Positions 9,995 to 19,131 of a DNA stretch of 64,000 bases are shown here, in pieces; the first letter of the stretch is position 1, and each line of letters begins with the position of its first letter. The notes under the pieces were generated by a model, which was not told the DNA's origin, made no database searches, and saw nothing but the letters and a program-made list of their open reading frames with translations. The position numbers and the translations under genes were made by a program. This stretch comes from Chrysopilus asiliformis (lineage: Eukaryota > Arthropoda > Insecta > Diptera > Rhagionidae): positions 73,591,585-73,655,584 of the forward strand of contig OZ035960.1 of assembly GCA_964034945.1 (NCBI GenBank), written 5' to 3'.

Positions 9995-12768
9995 GGTGAT
10001 TCGGAGGGTAAAGAAGGTAAAGGTAGGAGGGACTTGAGGGGTGGGAAATCGGTAGTTACATGGATGTGGGCTGAAATAATTGAAGAGCGTGCTTTTGGTG
10101 GGGGGGTTGAGTTAGCAATTGATAATATAATTCTATGAAGGGGTCTGGAAGGGATACATAAATCTTGACAATATAGTTTTATAGTAGCAAGCTTGAAACG
10201 TTCTACAAGAGGTGTGTGTCCAGTTTCAATATGAAGTGCAGGTATAGGTGTAGTGCGGAAGCCTCCTGAAGCAATCCTTAAGAGTTTGTTTTGTGCAACT
10301 TGGATTCCGTTAAGTTGTTTTTTAGGTGCCCTACCGTATAGGGGCAAGCAGTAGTTCGTTATTCCCTCGCTTAAGGACCGGATGACGTTAATTGTACTTT
10401 GGGGGTGTATGTTTGTTCCTCGTTTTGCAAGAATTTTAGCCATTCCTTCGATTTTACGTAACTTTGATACCAGATTCTGTGTGTGGGGTTTCCAAGATAA
10501 CCTCCGCGTGAACGTAACTCCCAGAATTTTCAGTTCTTTGATTTGGTTGATAGAATGTCCATTCACCGAAATTGATGAAGATCGGCATTTTCTTTTGTTG
10601 CAGATATGTAGACAGTCCGTTTTTTCAATAGGTATATTAGCTCCATTGTTTTTGCACCAGGTAGATATTTGGTTCATTGTTTCCGCGACATCGTTTTGAA
10701 TTTTTTCGGGGGTTCCGAGAAAATGGATTAGTATATTGTCAGCATAAATGTAATGGCATGCAGCATTGGTTTGGGCTATTTCTGAAGTTAGTGAGTTGAT
10801 GAAAATGTTAAATAAGGATGTGGAAAGGGGGGATCCTTGTGGAAGGCCGTTCTGTAAGGGTTTTGGGGTCGAGAAATATCCGTTGACTTTAATTGAGCAG
10901 CTACGCGAGGTCATAAAATCGGCAATCAGTTTAACAAAATTTCTGTCTACATTCCAGGCTCTCAGTTGCTGAGAAATTTTATGCCATGGAACCCGGTCAT
11001 AAGCCTTTTCTAGGTCGAGAGAAAGAAGGATGCCGTGTTGTTTTTCGGCAATGCCTATGGCCAAATTATGCTCTAGGCTCATAAGGAGGGATTGTGTACC
11101 CCGTGATGGCCGGAAAGCATGTTGTTGGTTGTTAAGCACTTTTTCTAGAAGGGGGCCCAGACGTTTGGCTATGATTTTTTCCAGTGTTTTAGATAAGCAA
11201 GATAGAAGAGATATTGGCCGGAAGTTAGATGCCGTGGGAATATGTATATTTTTTTTTGGAATAGGCGTTAGCTCAGCCATTTTCCAGACCCGTGGAAAAT
11301 TGGCGAGTTCAAAAATTTTATTGTAAAGGGCTGTAATTCTTATCTTTAGTTCTTCTGGAGATTCTCTAATCATTTTATATGTGATTTTGTCTCTTCCTGG
11401 GCTAGATCCACTGAAAGAGTTCAGTGCGGAGAGAAATTCGTCGAGACTTATGGCATTGGATAGGTTTACAGCTGAGGCCAGGGAAATGAGGGGTTGCTCG
11501 ATATTGTAGTTTGACTTTTCGTTCAAGCAATCTGGATGAAGAAGAGCGTCAGAAGAGACAGAGGTCCAAACGGACGCCAATTCTTCCGCGATTTCGTTCG
11601 GGTCAGTCAGGACGCCATTCAATGATGACATACTGTTTAGTGGGGTGGTGTTGTTTCTTCCCATAATTGCGTTAAGTTTTCGCCATGCTGATTTTGGGTC
11701 ACATCTAGTATCAATTGATGTTGTAAAATTCTGCCAGCTTTGTTTTTTGGCAATTTTAATTGTGCGCTTGGCGATTGCATTGCAACGTTTGTATTCTATA
11801 AGGTTTTCGGTAGTGGGGTTACGATAGAATTGTTTCCAGGCCACGTTTTTAGTTTTTATTAATTGAAGGATAGCTCCAGTCATCCAAGCAGGTTGGAATT
11901 GGGATCTTCCTTTGCTTATGGGCATAGAGAGTGATGCTGCCTGGCGCATAATTTTCGTGATATTTGCAGCCTCATGATTCACATCAGATGACTGTGGCTT
12001 GTTGTTCATTGCTGTTAAGATGGATGCTTTAAATTTTTCCCAGTTAGCTTTGGCTTGGACAAAGCGGGGAATGTGTTTCGGTGGGATTTCGTTGACATTT
12101 TTCCTTATTATTATAGGAAGATGATCACTTCCTTCTGGGGTTCCTTGAACTCCCCAGGTATATCTTTCATATAGTCTCGATGAGCAAAAGGAAAGGTCAA
12201 TATGTGTGAGAGAAGAATAGGTGGAGAAAAAGGTAGGGGAGCCATCGTTAAGGATCAAGAAGTTGGAGTCTGTTAGCCACTCATCTATCATACGTCCGCG
12301 AGTACAATATCTGGGCGAGCCCCAGGTAGGGCTGTGGGCGTTAAAATCTCCGACTATTATTAGATTGTCTGGCAATTGGGAAAGGAGCGCGTTCCAGGTG
12401 TCTGAACAAAAGGTAAGGTCGTGCTCAGCGTAGATGTTAAGAATGTGGAGGGGTGTAGGTCCGTTAATTCTCATTGCCGCAGCGAGCATTGGAGTATTCA
12501 GTTGTACCGGTGAAAATGGTATCTCGGGGGAAACGAGGAACCCAATTCCACCTTTTCGCCGATGATGGGCTCGATTCGTCCACAAAGGGGAGTATGTTTT
12601 GAACTTGACAGTACTATTTTCATGTCCGACTAGTTTGGTTTCTTGTAATGCGATGATTTTAGGTTGGTATCTGGCAACTAGATTTTCTAGTCCAAGGTGA
12701 TTATTCCAAAAACCATTTATGTTCCATTGGAGAATGAAACAACTTGAAAGATTAATATTGGTCATCAT
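9973..12768 (-). CDS. I element ORF2, endonuclease and reverse transcriptase
   Basis: The 931-aa frame starts MTNINLSSCFILQWNINGF. An APE-type endonuclease fills the first ~225 residues (LQWNINGF; ALQETKL; IIVGDFNAHSPTWGS; GSDHLPIII). The reverse transcriptase follows, with FRPISLLSCLSKTLEKI, LSLDLEKAYDRVPW (first Asp), GLPQGSPLSTSLFN and the active-site box read as YADN instead of the canonical YADD/FADD, so the third catalytic Asp is replaced by Asn. It ends at 9973, just inside the RNase H frame. ORF1 lies 199 bp upstream. Target-primed reverse transcription is the family role; this copy is probably inactive. Confidence 0.88.
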   Translation of the reverse strand: MMTNINLSSCFILQWNINGFWNNHLGLENLVARYQPKIIALQETKLVGHENSTVKFKTYSPLWTNRAHHRRKGGIGFLVSPEIPFSPVQLNTPMLAAAMRINGPTPLHILNIYAEHDLTFCSDTWNALLSQLPDNLIIVGDFNAHSPTWGSPRYCTRGRMIDEWLTDSNFLILNDGSPTFFSTYSSLTHIDLSFCSSRLYERYTWGVQGTPEGSDHLPIIIRKNVNEIPPKHIPRFVQAKANWEKFKASILTAMNNKPQSSDVNHEAANITKIMRQAASLSMPISKGRSQFQPAWMTGAILQLIKTKNVAWKQFYRNPTTENLIEYKRCNAIAKRTIKIAKKQSWQNFTTSIDTRCDPKSAWRKLNAIMGRNNTTPLNSMSSLNGVLTDPNEIAEELASVWTSVSSDALLHPDCLNEKSNYNIEQPLISLASAVNLSNAISLDEFLSALNSFSGSSPGRDKITYKMIRESPEELKIRITALYNKIFELANFPRVWKMAELTPIPKKNIHIPTASNFRPISLLSCLSKTLEKIIAKRLGPLLEKVLNNQQHAFRPSRGTQSLLMSLEHNLAIGIAEKQHGILLSLDLEKAYDRVPWHKISQQLRAWNVDRNFVKLIADFMTSRSCSIKVNGYFSTPKPLQNGLPQGSPLSTSLFNIFINSLTSEIAQTNAACHYIYADNILIHFLGTPEKIQNDVAETMNQISTWCKNNGANIPIEKTDCLHICNKRKCRSSSISVNGHSINQIKELKILGVTFTRRLSWKPHTQNLVSKLRKIEGMAKILAKRGTNIHPQSTINVIRSLSEGITNYCLPLYGRAPKKQLNGIQVAQNKLLRIASGGFRTTPIPALHIETGHTPLVERFKLATIKLYCQDLCIPSRPLHRIILSIANSTPPPKARSSIISAHIHVTTDFPPLKSLLPLPSLPSESPWTNRHL

Positions 12769-12967
12769 AAGGCTTTAAAAAAGAGAGAAAAAAAAATTGA
12801 GGGTGTGAGCCGCTTGCCATCACAGCGGTGCCGCTCCATCCCTGCAAAGGAAGCAGGTCTCATATTTTCTGGGTTACCAAAAGGAGATGAAGACCGGCTT
12901 GCCCTCAGAAGTGGAGCCGCACGACTGTCATAATAAGCGGCACACGTAGATTCAGTACTTAGTAGAT

Positions 12968-14281
12968 TTATTGGTCATCGGTAAGATCCATTATCTCTGA
13001 AACATTGGGAGGAGATGTGCTCCCGATGTGTTCAGGTGACAGATTTTTATGAGTTTGATTAGATAGTGGTTGGATATCGTTTTGGGGGCTTTGTCCATGT
13101 GGAGTGAGTTGGGGTGGGTAAGAAGTGCCTCGTGGAGGCGTTATTGTATTTTGTGATGTAGAGGGGGTGTTTTGAACAAGAGGGGTGTTTTTGTTGGTGG
13201 CTTGTTGTGAGATTTGGGAAGGGTTAGTCGCATTTCTGCGATTTATCTGGGCGTTTTCTGTTTGACTGTTTCCTGTTTGATTAGTAATGTCTGAGAATGA
13301 GATGTTGGATTGAACACGGTTAGAAATGTTGTTTAAAAGGATGTATTTTTTCTTTGCTTCGGAGAGAGAACATTTTTCAATTGTCATTATTTTAATTATT
13401 TCTTTCTTTTCCAAGTAAGATGGGCAATTTCTGTCTGAGGATGAGTGGGTGTTTACATTACAATTAATGCAGAAGGTGCCTTTGCATGCCCCATCATGCA
13501 CATCATTAGCACATTGCTTGCAGGTTGCTGAGGACGTGCAATGGTTTTGAGTGTGACCTAAACGGTTACATTTTTTGCATTTCATGGGATTCGGAAAATA
13601 AGGTCGTACGGTAAATTTCTCCATCAAAATGTCGATGGACGTGGGGAGGTCGAATCTCTCGAAGCTGAGAATGACAACTCCTGTAAACTCAGAGTGATTT
13701 TCTTTAGTCCTCATGATTTTTTTGGCGTCGGTACACCCATAATGAGCAAGACCTTCGCGTATGTCTTTTTCAGAAGAAAAGCCAAGCCGATTGCAGTAAA
13801 TGGTACCTTTGACGGTGTTAAGAGTTGGGTGATATGACGTTTTGATGGTCGTATCACCGAATTTAATGTTTTTGTTGATAAATTTTTCAGCTGCAGACTT
13901 GGATTTCGTGACTAGGAGTAAACGACCATCTCTTAAGATATTAATTTTGATGATTTGTGTTGAAATTGATTTGATGGCTGCTTGGATAAGGAAAGGGCAT
14001 ATCTTGGAAATAGGCGTGTCTACATTTTGGGATTCTAATATTAAGAATTTCGGGGTTTCGGTTGGTCTTTGTTGTAATTCTGGGAATAAATCCAGCCCGA
14101 AGGTGGTGGTTAGCTCCTCTGGCGTCCCAGCTCTCCTTTTTTTCTTTTTACCACTAACACTAGCACTTTCATTAGTTGCTAAAGTTTGATAATAGTTGAA
14201 GCCAGGCGACGGCGCCATGGCTCGAAAGCGAGCAAACGGCTTAAACGGGAAGGTTAAACGGATTTCTTGCTGACAATACAC
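12968..14281 (-). CDS. I element ORF1 (gag-like nucleic-acid-binding protein)
   Basis: 437 aa, about the length of I-factor ORF1. The central part is an RRM-like region, and three zinc knuckles follow at about residues 233-290: CKKCNRLGHTQNHC (C-x2-C-x4-H-x4-C), CKQCANDVHDGAC and CINCNVNTHSSSDRNC. The C-terminal third is Pro/Gln/Thr-rich and low in complexity. ORF1 proteins of this type coat the element RNA and form ribonucleoprotein particles. The frame is intact. The first Met is accepted because only short 5-prime UTR lies between it and the Harbinger-like insertion. Confidence 0.88.
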   Translation of the reverse strand: MYCQQEIRLTFPFKPFARFRAMAPSPGFNYYQTLATNESASVSGKKKKRRAGTPEELTTTFGLDLFPELQQRPTETPKFLILESQNVDTPISKICPFLIQAAIKSISTQIIKINILRDGRLLLVTKSKSAAEKFINKNIKFGDTTIKTSYHPTLNTVKGTIYCNRLGFSSEKDIREGLAHYGCTDAKKIMRTKENHSEFTGVVILSFERFDLPTSIDILMEKFTVRPYFPNPMKCKKCNRLGHTQNHCTSSATCKQCANDVHDGACKGTFCINCNVNTHSSSDRNCPSYLEKKEIIKIMTIEKCSLSEAKKKYILLNNISNRVQSNISFSDITNQTGNSQTENAQINRRNATNPSQISQQATNKNTPLVQNTPSTSQNTITPPRGTSYPPQLTPHGQSPQNDIQPLSNQTHKNLSPEHIGSTSPPNVSEIMDLTDDQ

Positions 14282-14382
14282 AAAAGGTTTTTGTTGAAAC
14301 TAGATCTAAGAAACAGTTTTAGTTCAGCGTTGTTAAACGAAACAAAAGAACAAACGATCCACTCCGGTACAAAGAGGCAGTA

Positions 14383-15424
14383 GCTGCGACCCATTGGGCT
14401 GATTTTTTACTCCGGAGTGTTCCCGAACAAAGCAAAACTGCACCACCTCCAATTCACGAACAATTTTCAAGAACATGTATTGCCATATCGTAGTCACAAA
14501 CGTTTGAATGGGAAATTTTTCTCTCAGATCGGCGGAGTGTATTCAATTGTAGCTCTTATGGAAATTACATTATGGCTAAAATGATAAAAACTTGTGAAAG
14601 CAAAGTTTAAATTGTCATTTCAATATTTTTAGTGTGATTATATTTGGTTGAACGCAAAAAGACTAAAAATAACTAAAAAATCATAAGTTTTGGTAAATAT
14701 TTTATTGACATTAATCAACAAAACATATATATTGATATGTAAAGCAACGGACATAAATATTAATTAAACCTGAGACGATTGAGATTCTCTGACGGCCAAC
14801 GAATTGTTGTTTAGCGCCCACAAAATCTGTATTAAAAAATTAATTATGGAGCATAATCAGGTAAAAATGGTGTATACTTTCTCTTTATAATCAATACATA
14901 ATGAAAATCTTGGTTTAGATATTAAATTTATTATACGAGGATGAAAGTGATGGAAATTTTGAAGCACTAGATCCAGTCCCTCGGTCTTTCGCGTTCTTAT
15001 AAGCGCGGTAAAGACTTTTCCACTTCACCTCCAGATTTTCCGGCGTCGCCAGTGAAAGCTGTGAATATATAAAATGTTTAATTGTTTTTCTTTATTAATT
15101 AAATAAATTACTAACCAGTACATCTTCAGCCTCCAGATCTTGCAACATATTTTCCCAGAACCGATTTTTGCTTCTGGTTCGAAAATATTCCTCTTTTCTG
15201 TTTTTGTAACAAGAAATAAGGGCTTTCCCCTCATTGAATGACCATTTTCGTGGCTGATTCATATTTTAAATTGAATATTTAACTGGAGACAATAGTTCGA
15301 TTCACAGCACTGCTACACAAATATGACAGCTCAATTTTGAGGTTAGAAATTGTTCTTGGCATAAAAAATTCGACCCATTGAAAATTTACTCCGGAGTAAA
15401 AAAATCAGCCCAATGGGTCGCAGC
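14383..15424 (-). mobile_element. Harbinger-like DNA element in the I element 5-prime UTR
   Basis: About 37-bp inverted ends beginning GCTGCGACCCATTGGGCTGA at 14383 match the complement ending at 15424, with only a one-base length difference in a T run. TA flanks both sides (14381-14382, 15425-15426). The interior encodes a small Myb/SANT-like protein, as PIF/Harbinger elements do, but no DDE nuclease. The 2-bp TA flank differs from the 3-bp duplication usual for Harbinger, so the class call rests mostly on the protein. Confidence 0.75.
14915..15262 (-). CDS. Two-exon Myb/SANT-like DNA-binding protein
   Basis: Exon 1 is 15262-15116 (49 codons, MNQPRKWSFNEGKAL...), intron 15115-15059 (donor GTTAGT, acceptor TTCACAG, 57 bp), exon 2 15058-14915 (47 codons and TAA). 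The spliced 96-aa product has the tryptophan pattern of Myb/SANT or MADF modules: KWSFNEGKALISCYKNRKEEY, then RFWENMLQDLEAE, then VKWKSLYRAYKNAKDRG. In Harbinger elements such a protein helps the transposase reach the nucleus and DNA. Here it is shorter than usual and there is no partner nuclease, so it may be a remnant or act with a transposase encoded elsewhere. Confidence 0.72.
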
Positions 15425-15465
15425 TAGTAAATGCGACCAAACTCGATGATTGCTAGACTGCGACT

Positions 15466-15484
15466 GTTTTTTCCATTGATGTTT
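15466..15484. repeat. 19-bp target-site duplication of the I element, right copy
   Basis: Exact copy of 8997-9015. hAT subterminal sequence (GATGTTT and ACATCGATGTTT motifs) resumes here. Confidence 0.9.
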
Positions 15485-15847
15485 TCTTTCCGATGTTTTT
15501 ATAACATCGATGTTTCGTGTCCGATGTTTTGTGTTCGAGGTTTAGGAATACACGCTGTAATTGCATACCACAGTTTGTGTGTATTAAAAAATCATTGGTT
15601 GGGCGATATCGCACAGTTGTATGTGTATGCCCACAAGTAAAAACCTGCGGTCTGCATTGTATGCTAAATTGAAATGGTTAAATATCACCTTACGTTGTAG
15701 TGGTTAAGTTAGATTTAAACTCTGTTTGTAGTCTGTCACGCACGTTGCACTTGTTTGAAATAAGTGATGGTGTTCTGTTGTGCGGTACAAAATATTTATA
15801 AAAACTCTTTTGTCAGAATTGTATTGTGAATTTTTAAATTATTCACT

Positions 15848-16270
15848 ATGCCTTTTAAAAGTGAGATCTGGAAATATTTTTCAAAAACCAAAGATCCGGC
15901 TGTATCATCCTGCAACCTTTGTGGAAAAAAATTAAAAACTTGCGGAAATACAACGAATTTACAAGGGCATCTGAGATCTAAGCATAAGGATGTATATGCA
16001 GCATCAGGAATAACAAATCAATTCTCTACAAGTGTGTCTCTTAGAGGGGTAGAAACTCTGGCCTCAAAATCTACTTCCACTTTACCAGCAGAAGAAATAC
16101 CAGAACCAGAATCACAAGCAGAACCATGCACGAGCTCTTTTCTACAAAACCTACCACGTGGACCGGCTTCTAAGCAATTGACATTAGAAAAAAGATTTAT
16201 TCACATTAAATCATTCAAGGATGGGGGTGACAAGTGTAATAGCGTTACTAATGGTATTATATATATGTTA
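15848..16270 (+). CDS. hAT transposase, first coding segment (BED zinc finger)
   Basis: Starts MPFKSEIWKYFSK. The BED finger is clear: W8, Y10-F11, C22-x2-C25, then GNTTNLQGHLRSKH giving H41 and H46. A Ser/Thr/Pro/Glu-rich linker follows. The frame is cut at 16270 inside NGIIYML by a Helitron-bounded insert and resumes at 28543 (TGT codon) with no frame change. Seven bases (16271-16277) between the break and the CTAG terminus are unexplained. BED fingers bind the element ends. Confidence 0.88.
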
Positions 16271-16277
16271 TATGATA

Positions 16278-16631
16278 CTAGCAGACCCTACGTTGGCAGC
16301 TAAAAGTTTTTTGTATGAATTTTAGAATGCCAAAAAACCATAAATAACTTAAAAAGTTTTGGAAAAAAATGGTATCCTTACAGGACCTTCCGTTTAGAAT
16401 TTTGAAAATTTAACATAGCTAAAACCTTGCTCCTGACAACACACATCATTTTGCAAAGAACCGCGTAAAAATCGGTCCAGTAGTTTTTGAGTTTAGTAAT
16501 ATCGTACAGACATACATACAGACATACAGACAGACATTACATACAGACAGATAAACAGACAGACATACACAGACAGACATACACAGACAGATATATAGAC
16601 AGACAAACATTAATTTTTATATATATATAGA
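16278..16631 (-). mobile_element. Short non-autonomous Helitron (family B), complete
   Basis: On the minus strand it starts TCTATATATATA (16631) and ends GGGTCTGCTAG (16278), with A before and T after, the A/T insertion rule of Helitrons. The 354-bp body has the family-B signature: a GTCTGT-rich start, AAACTACTGGACCGATTTTTA, TTAGCTATGTTA, AAGGATACC and GGCATTCTAAAATT. The left end coincides with the break in the hAT ORF. Confidence 0.78.
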
Positions 16632-16765
16632 TTGTCCTGCCTGTGTATACTTATTTACCGATGTAAAAATAAACATGGATGATTTGTATGTAATCTAGAA
16701 TCTATAATTCGTTGTAGGAAAATGTGGGAGAATGAAAGATGGCTCATACAGATGAGAATCTATTA

Positions 16766-17361
16766 TTTTTATACCCGTATGGTGAAACCAAAGGGTATAT
16801 TAACTTTGCCTTACCGTTTGTAACGCCAAGATCCCGTCATCACACATAAAAATGAATTACACCAGTGTGTTTAGAATGATAAAAATAATTAATTTCTGCA
16901 TGTCCGTCCGTCTGTCTGTCCGTCTGTCTGTCCGTCTGTCTGTCCGTCTGTCTGTCTGTCCGTCTGTCCGTCTGTGGCGCGGATTGCGGGCGCACGGATT
17001 GAGCTAGAGACTTGAAATTTTGCGCAGATTCGTTTTTCGTAAAATGCAAGGCTAAGTTCGTTAATGGGCAAAAACGGACCATTAGGGGGGGTACCCCCCA
17101 TACGAACAAAAACGGTTTTTGTGAATATCTCGAAAACGGTGCATCTTATCAAAAAAGTCCAAGAACAAAAGTTATTTAGGATATGATTCTACATAAAACT
17201 CCCATACATGAAAATCCGATTGGAATAAATTTTAAAAAATCTTATTGGAAAGTTTGACTTCAAAGTGGAATTTTGGTACAACTGTTCGAATTTTGATACG
17301 AATATCACCATACGGGTCTCCAATGATTGCCAGATTGGCAATTATAGCTTTTGTTATGTTT
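16766..17361 (-). repeat. CGGGTATA dispersed repeat, copy B
   Basis: Reverse-oriented full copy. It runs from TTTTTATACCCGTATGG through a (TGTCYGTCCGTC)-type tract at about 16900-16975 to the GCCAGATTGGC hairpin and AGCTTTTGTTATGTTT. The variable tract is longer than in the other copies. Confidence 0.8.
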
Positions 17362-17369
17362 ATTGGTAT

Positions 17370-17617
17370 AAATTGACTATATACATTTTTTAACCGACTT
17401 CCAAAAAAGGAGGAGGTTATCAATTCGTTTTGGTCCAACTTTATTTATTTATTTATTTATTTATTTATTTTTTATTTATTTATTTATTTTATATCTGTAT
17501 GTTCACGCAGTACTTGGGTGCCGTTGCATGGATTTTGTTGAAACGTTGGTGGATGACAGAGTTCACTCCCTAGTTGGTCCCATTTTAATTTCCCCTCTCT
17601 CCGACGTTTCCCGGCCT
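17370..17617. repeat. TTTA-repeat tract with flank of an unknown repeat
   Basis: A (TTTA)n tract at about 17440-17490 follows ACCGACTTCCAAAAAAGG and AGGTTATCAATTCG. The motif AAACCGACTT also occurs next to the inverted repeats at 19.15 and 20.3 kb. It may be the tail of a small element. Confidence 0.45.
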
Positions 17618-18510
17618 TCCCCTCCCCTGTCAACTCCCAATTGGATGGTCCGATCGGTCTGAAAATTTGTATGCGTACATTTTGGGGGACGGCTAGTGTT
17701 TTCCCCTTATCTATTTTCCCCTACCCCTTTCGCTTCTTAACCCCTCCCCTGTCAACTCCCAATCGGATGGTCCGATCGGTCTGAAAATTTGTATGCGTAC
17801 CTTTTTGGGGGACGGCTATTGTTCTCCCCTTATCTATTTTCCCCTACCCCTTTCGCTTCTTAACCCCTCCCCTGTCAACTCCCAATCGGATGGTCCGATC
17901 GATCTGAAAATTTGTATGCTCACATTTTGGGGGACGGCTAGTGTTCTCCCCTTATCTATTTTCCCCTACCCCTTTCGCTTCTTAACCCCTCCCCTGTCAA
18001 CTCCCAATCGGATGGTCCGATCGGTCTGAAAATTTGTATGCGTACCTTTTTGGGGGACGGCTAGTGTTTTCCCCTTATCTATTTTCCCCTACCCCTTTCG
18101 CTTCTTAACCCCTCCCCTATCAACTCCCAATCGGATGGTCCGATCGATCTGAAAATTTGTATGCTCACATTTCACTACCCCTTTCGCTTCTTAACCCCTC
18201 CCCTGTCCCCTAATCGGATGGTCCGATCGGTCTGAAAATTTTTATGCGTATATTTTTGGGGGACGGCTAGTGTTTTCCCCTTATCTATTTTCCCCTACCC
18301 CTTTCGCTTCTTAACCCCTCCCCTGTCAACTCCCAATCGGATGGTCCGATCGATCTGAAAATTTGTATGCTCACATTTTGGGGGACGGCTAGTGTTTTCC
18401 CCTTATCTATTTTCCCCTACCCTTTCGCTTCTTAACCCCTCCCCTGTCCCCTAATCGGATGGTCCGATCGGTCTGAAAATTTTTATGCGTATATTTTGGG
18501 GGGCAGCGAA
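17618..18510. repeat. Minisatellite, ~122-bp units, about 8 copies
   Basis: Units share CCCCTCCCCTGTCAACTCCC, GGATGGTCCGATCGGTCTG, TTTGTATGCGTAC, GGGGGACGGCTAGTGTT and CCCCTTATCTATTTTCCCC. Spacings between successive CCCTCCCCTGTC marks are about 122, 123, 122, 123, 83, 124 and 116. Neighbouring units are nearly identical, so the array is young. It lies in the Helitron-bounded block. Confidence 0.88.
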
Positions 18511-19131
18511 TCCTTCAACCCTCAAATTTTCCAGATAAAAAACAAACACATATGGGGGTTTTTAGGGTCGCCTAATCCAATTCTAATGTTTAGAAGTCTG
18601 TAAGGTTAACGAAAGGTTTCTGTCGATCTAAAAAATGTTGGTGACCAAAATTTTTGCTGTCGACCTCTAAAATTTAGTTTACAACTTACTGTTGCCATCC
18701 CTAAAAATTCGCTGTTTGGAACGATTAAAGTTTTGCTCTACCCATTTCCTAACATTAAATAGGTATATCCTATAATATAATACGAGGACTGTCGTCCTTC
18801 TGTCTGTCAGTCTGTCTGTCTGCACAGTGGATCTCGAAAACAGGCCTAACGATTTTCATGAAACTTGGGTGTTAGGGATTTTCGGGGACAAAAATACGAT
18901 CTAGATAGGTATCCCCTCTGAGAAAATTCCCCTTCGACACTCCTCGCCTGGTATCTTCGAATTCGGTGGTCCGATCTTAATGAAACTTTCCAGTGTCACT
19001 AAGGGGGTTGAAGGCTATCGATTCGTAACGCCGTTTTCGCACGTGGGGCGCAGCTCTACCCATTTCCTAACATTAAATATATCTATATAATATGTATATA
19101 CCAAAAGTCACTAAAAATTATAAAATAAAAA
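18511..19131. repeat. Repeat-derived DNA; 26-bp direct repeat around ~290 bp
   Basis: CTCTACCCATTTCCTAACAT (extending to 26 bp) occurs at about 18733-18758 and again at 19051-19078. Between them lies a sequence that starts TATAATACGAGGACTGTCG, has a GTCTGTCTG tract, and resembles the openings of the Helitron-like repeats elsewhere. It may be a small insertion with its target duplication, or two diverged repeat units. Confidence 0.45.

Larger units (their letters stand above)
9016..15465 (-). mobile_element. Full-length I-clade non-LTR retrotransposon
   Basis: A minus-strand element bounded by a perfect 19-bp duplication. Its 3-prime end is a TTTA-repeat tract at about 9016-9034 (TAAA on the coding strand). 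It carries ORF1 (12968-14281), ORF2 endonuclease-RT (9973-12768) and an RNase H frame (9152-9994). Without the Harbinger-like insertion at 14383-15424 the element is about 5.4 kb, very close to the Drosophila I factor. It is therefore not 5-prime truncated. Damage is limited to a frameshift before RNase H and a changed RT active-site residue. Confidence 0.88.

Noticed and set aside
16840..17152. Open frames with DRQTDRQTD repeats at several CGGGTATA repeat copies
   Set aside because: They are translations of the GACAGACGGACA-type tract of the dispersed repeat.
17618..18510. CRISPR-like array
   Set aside because: The ~122-bp units repeat along their whole length with no alternating repeat and spacer, and the genome is eukaryotic.
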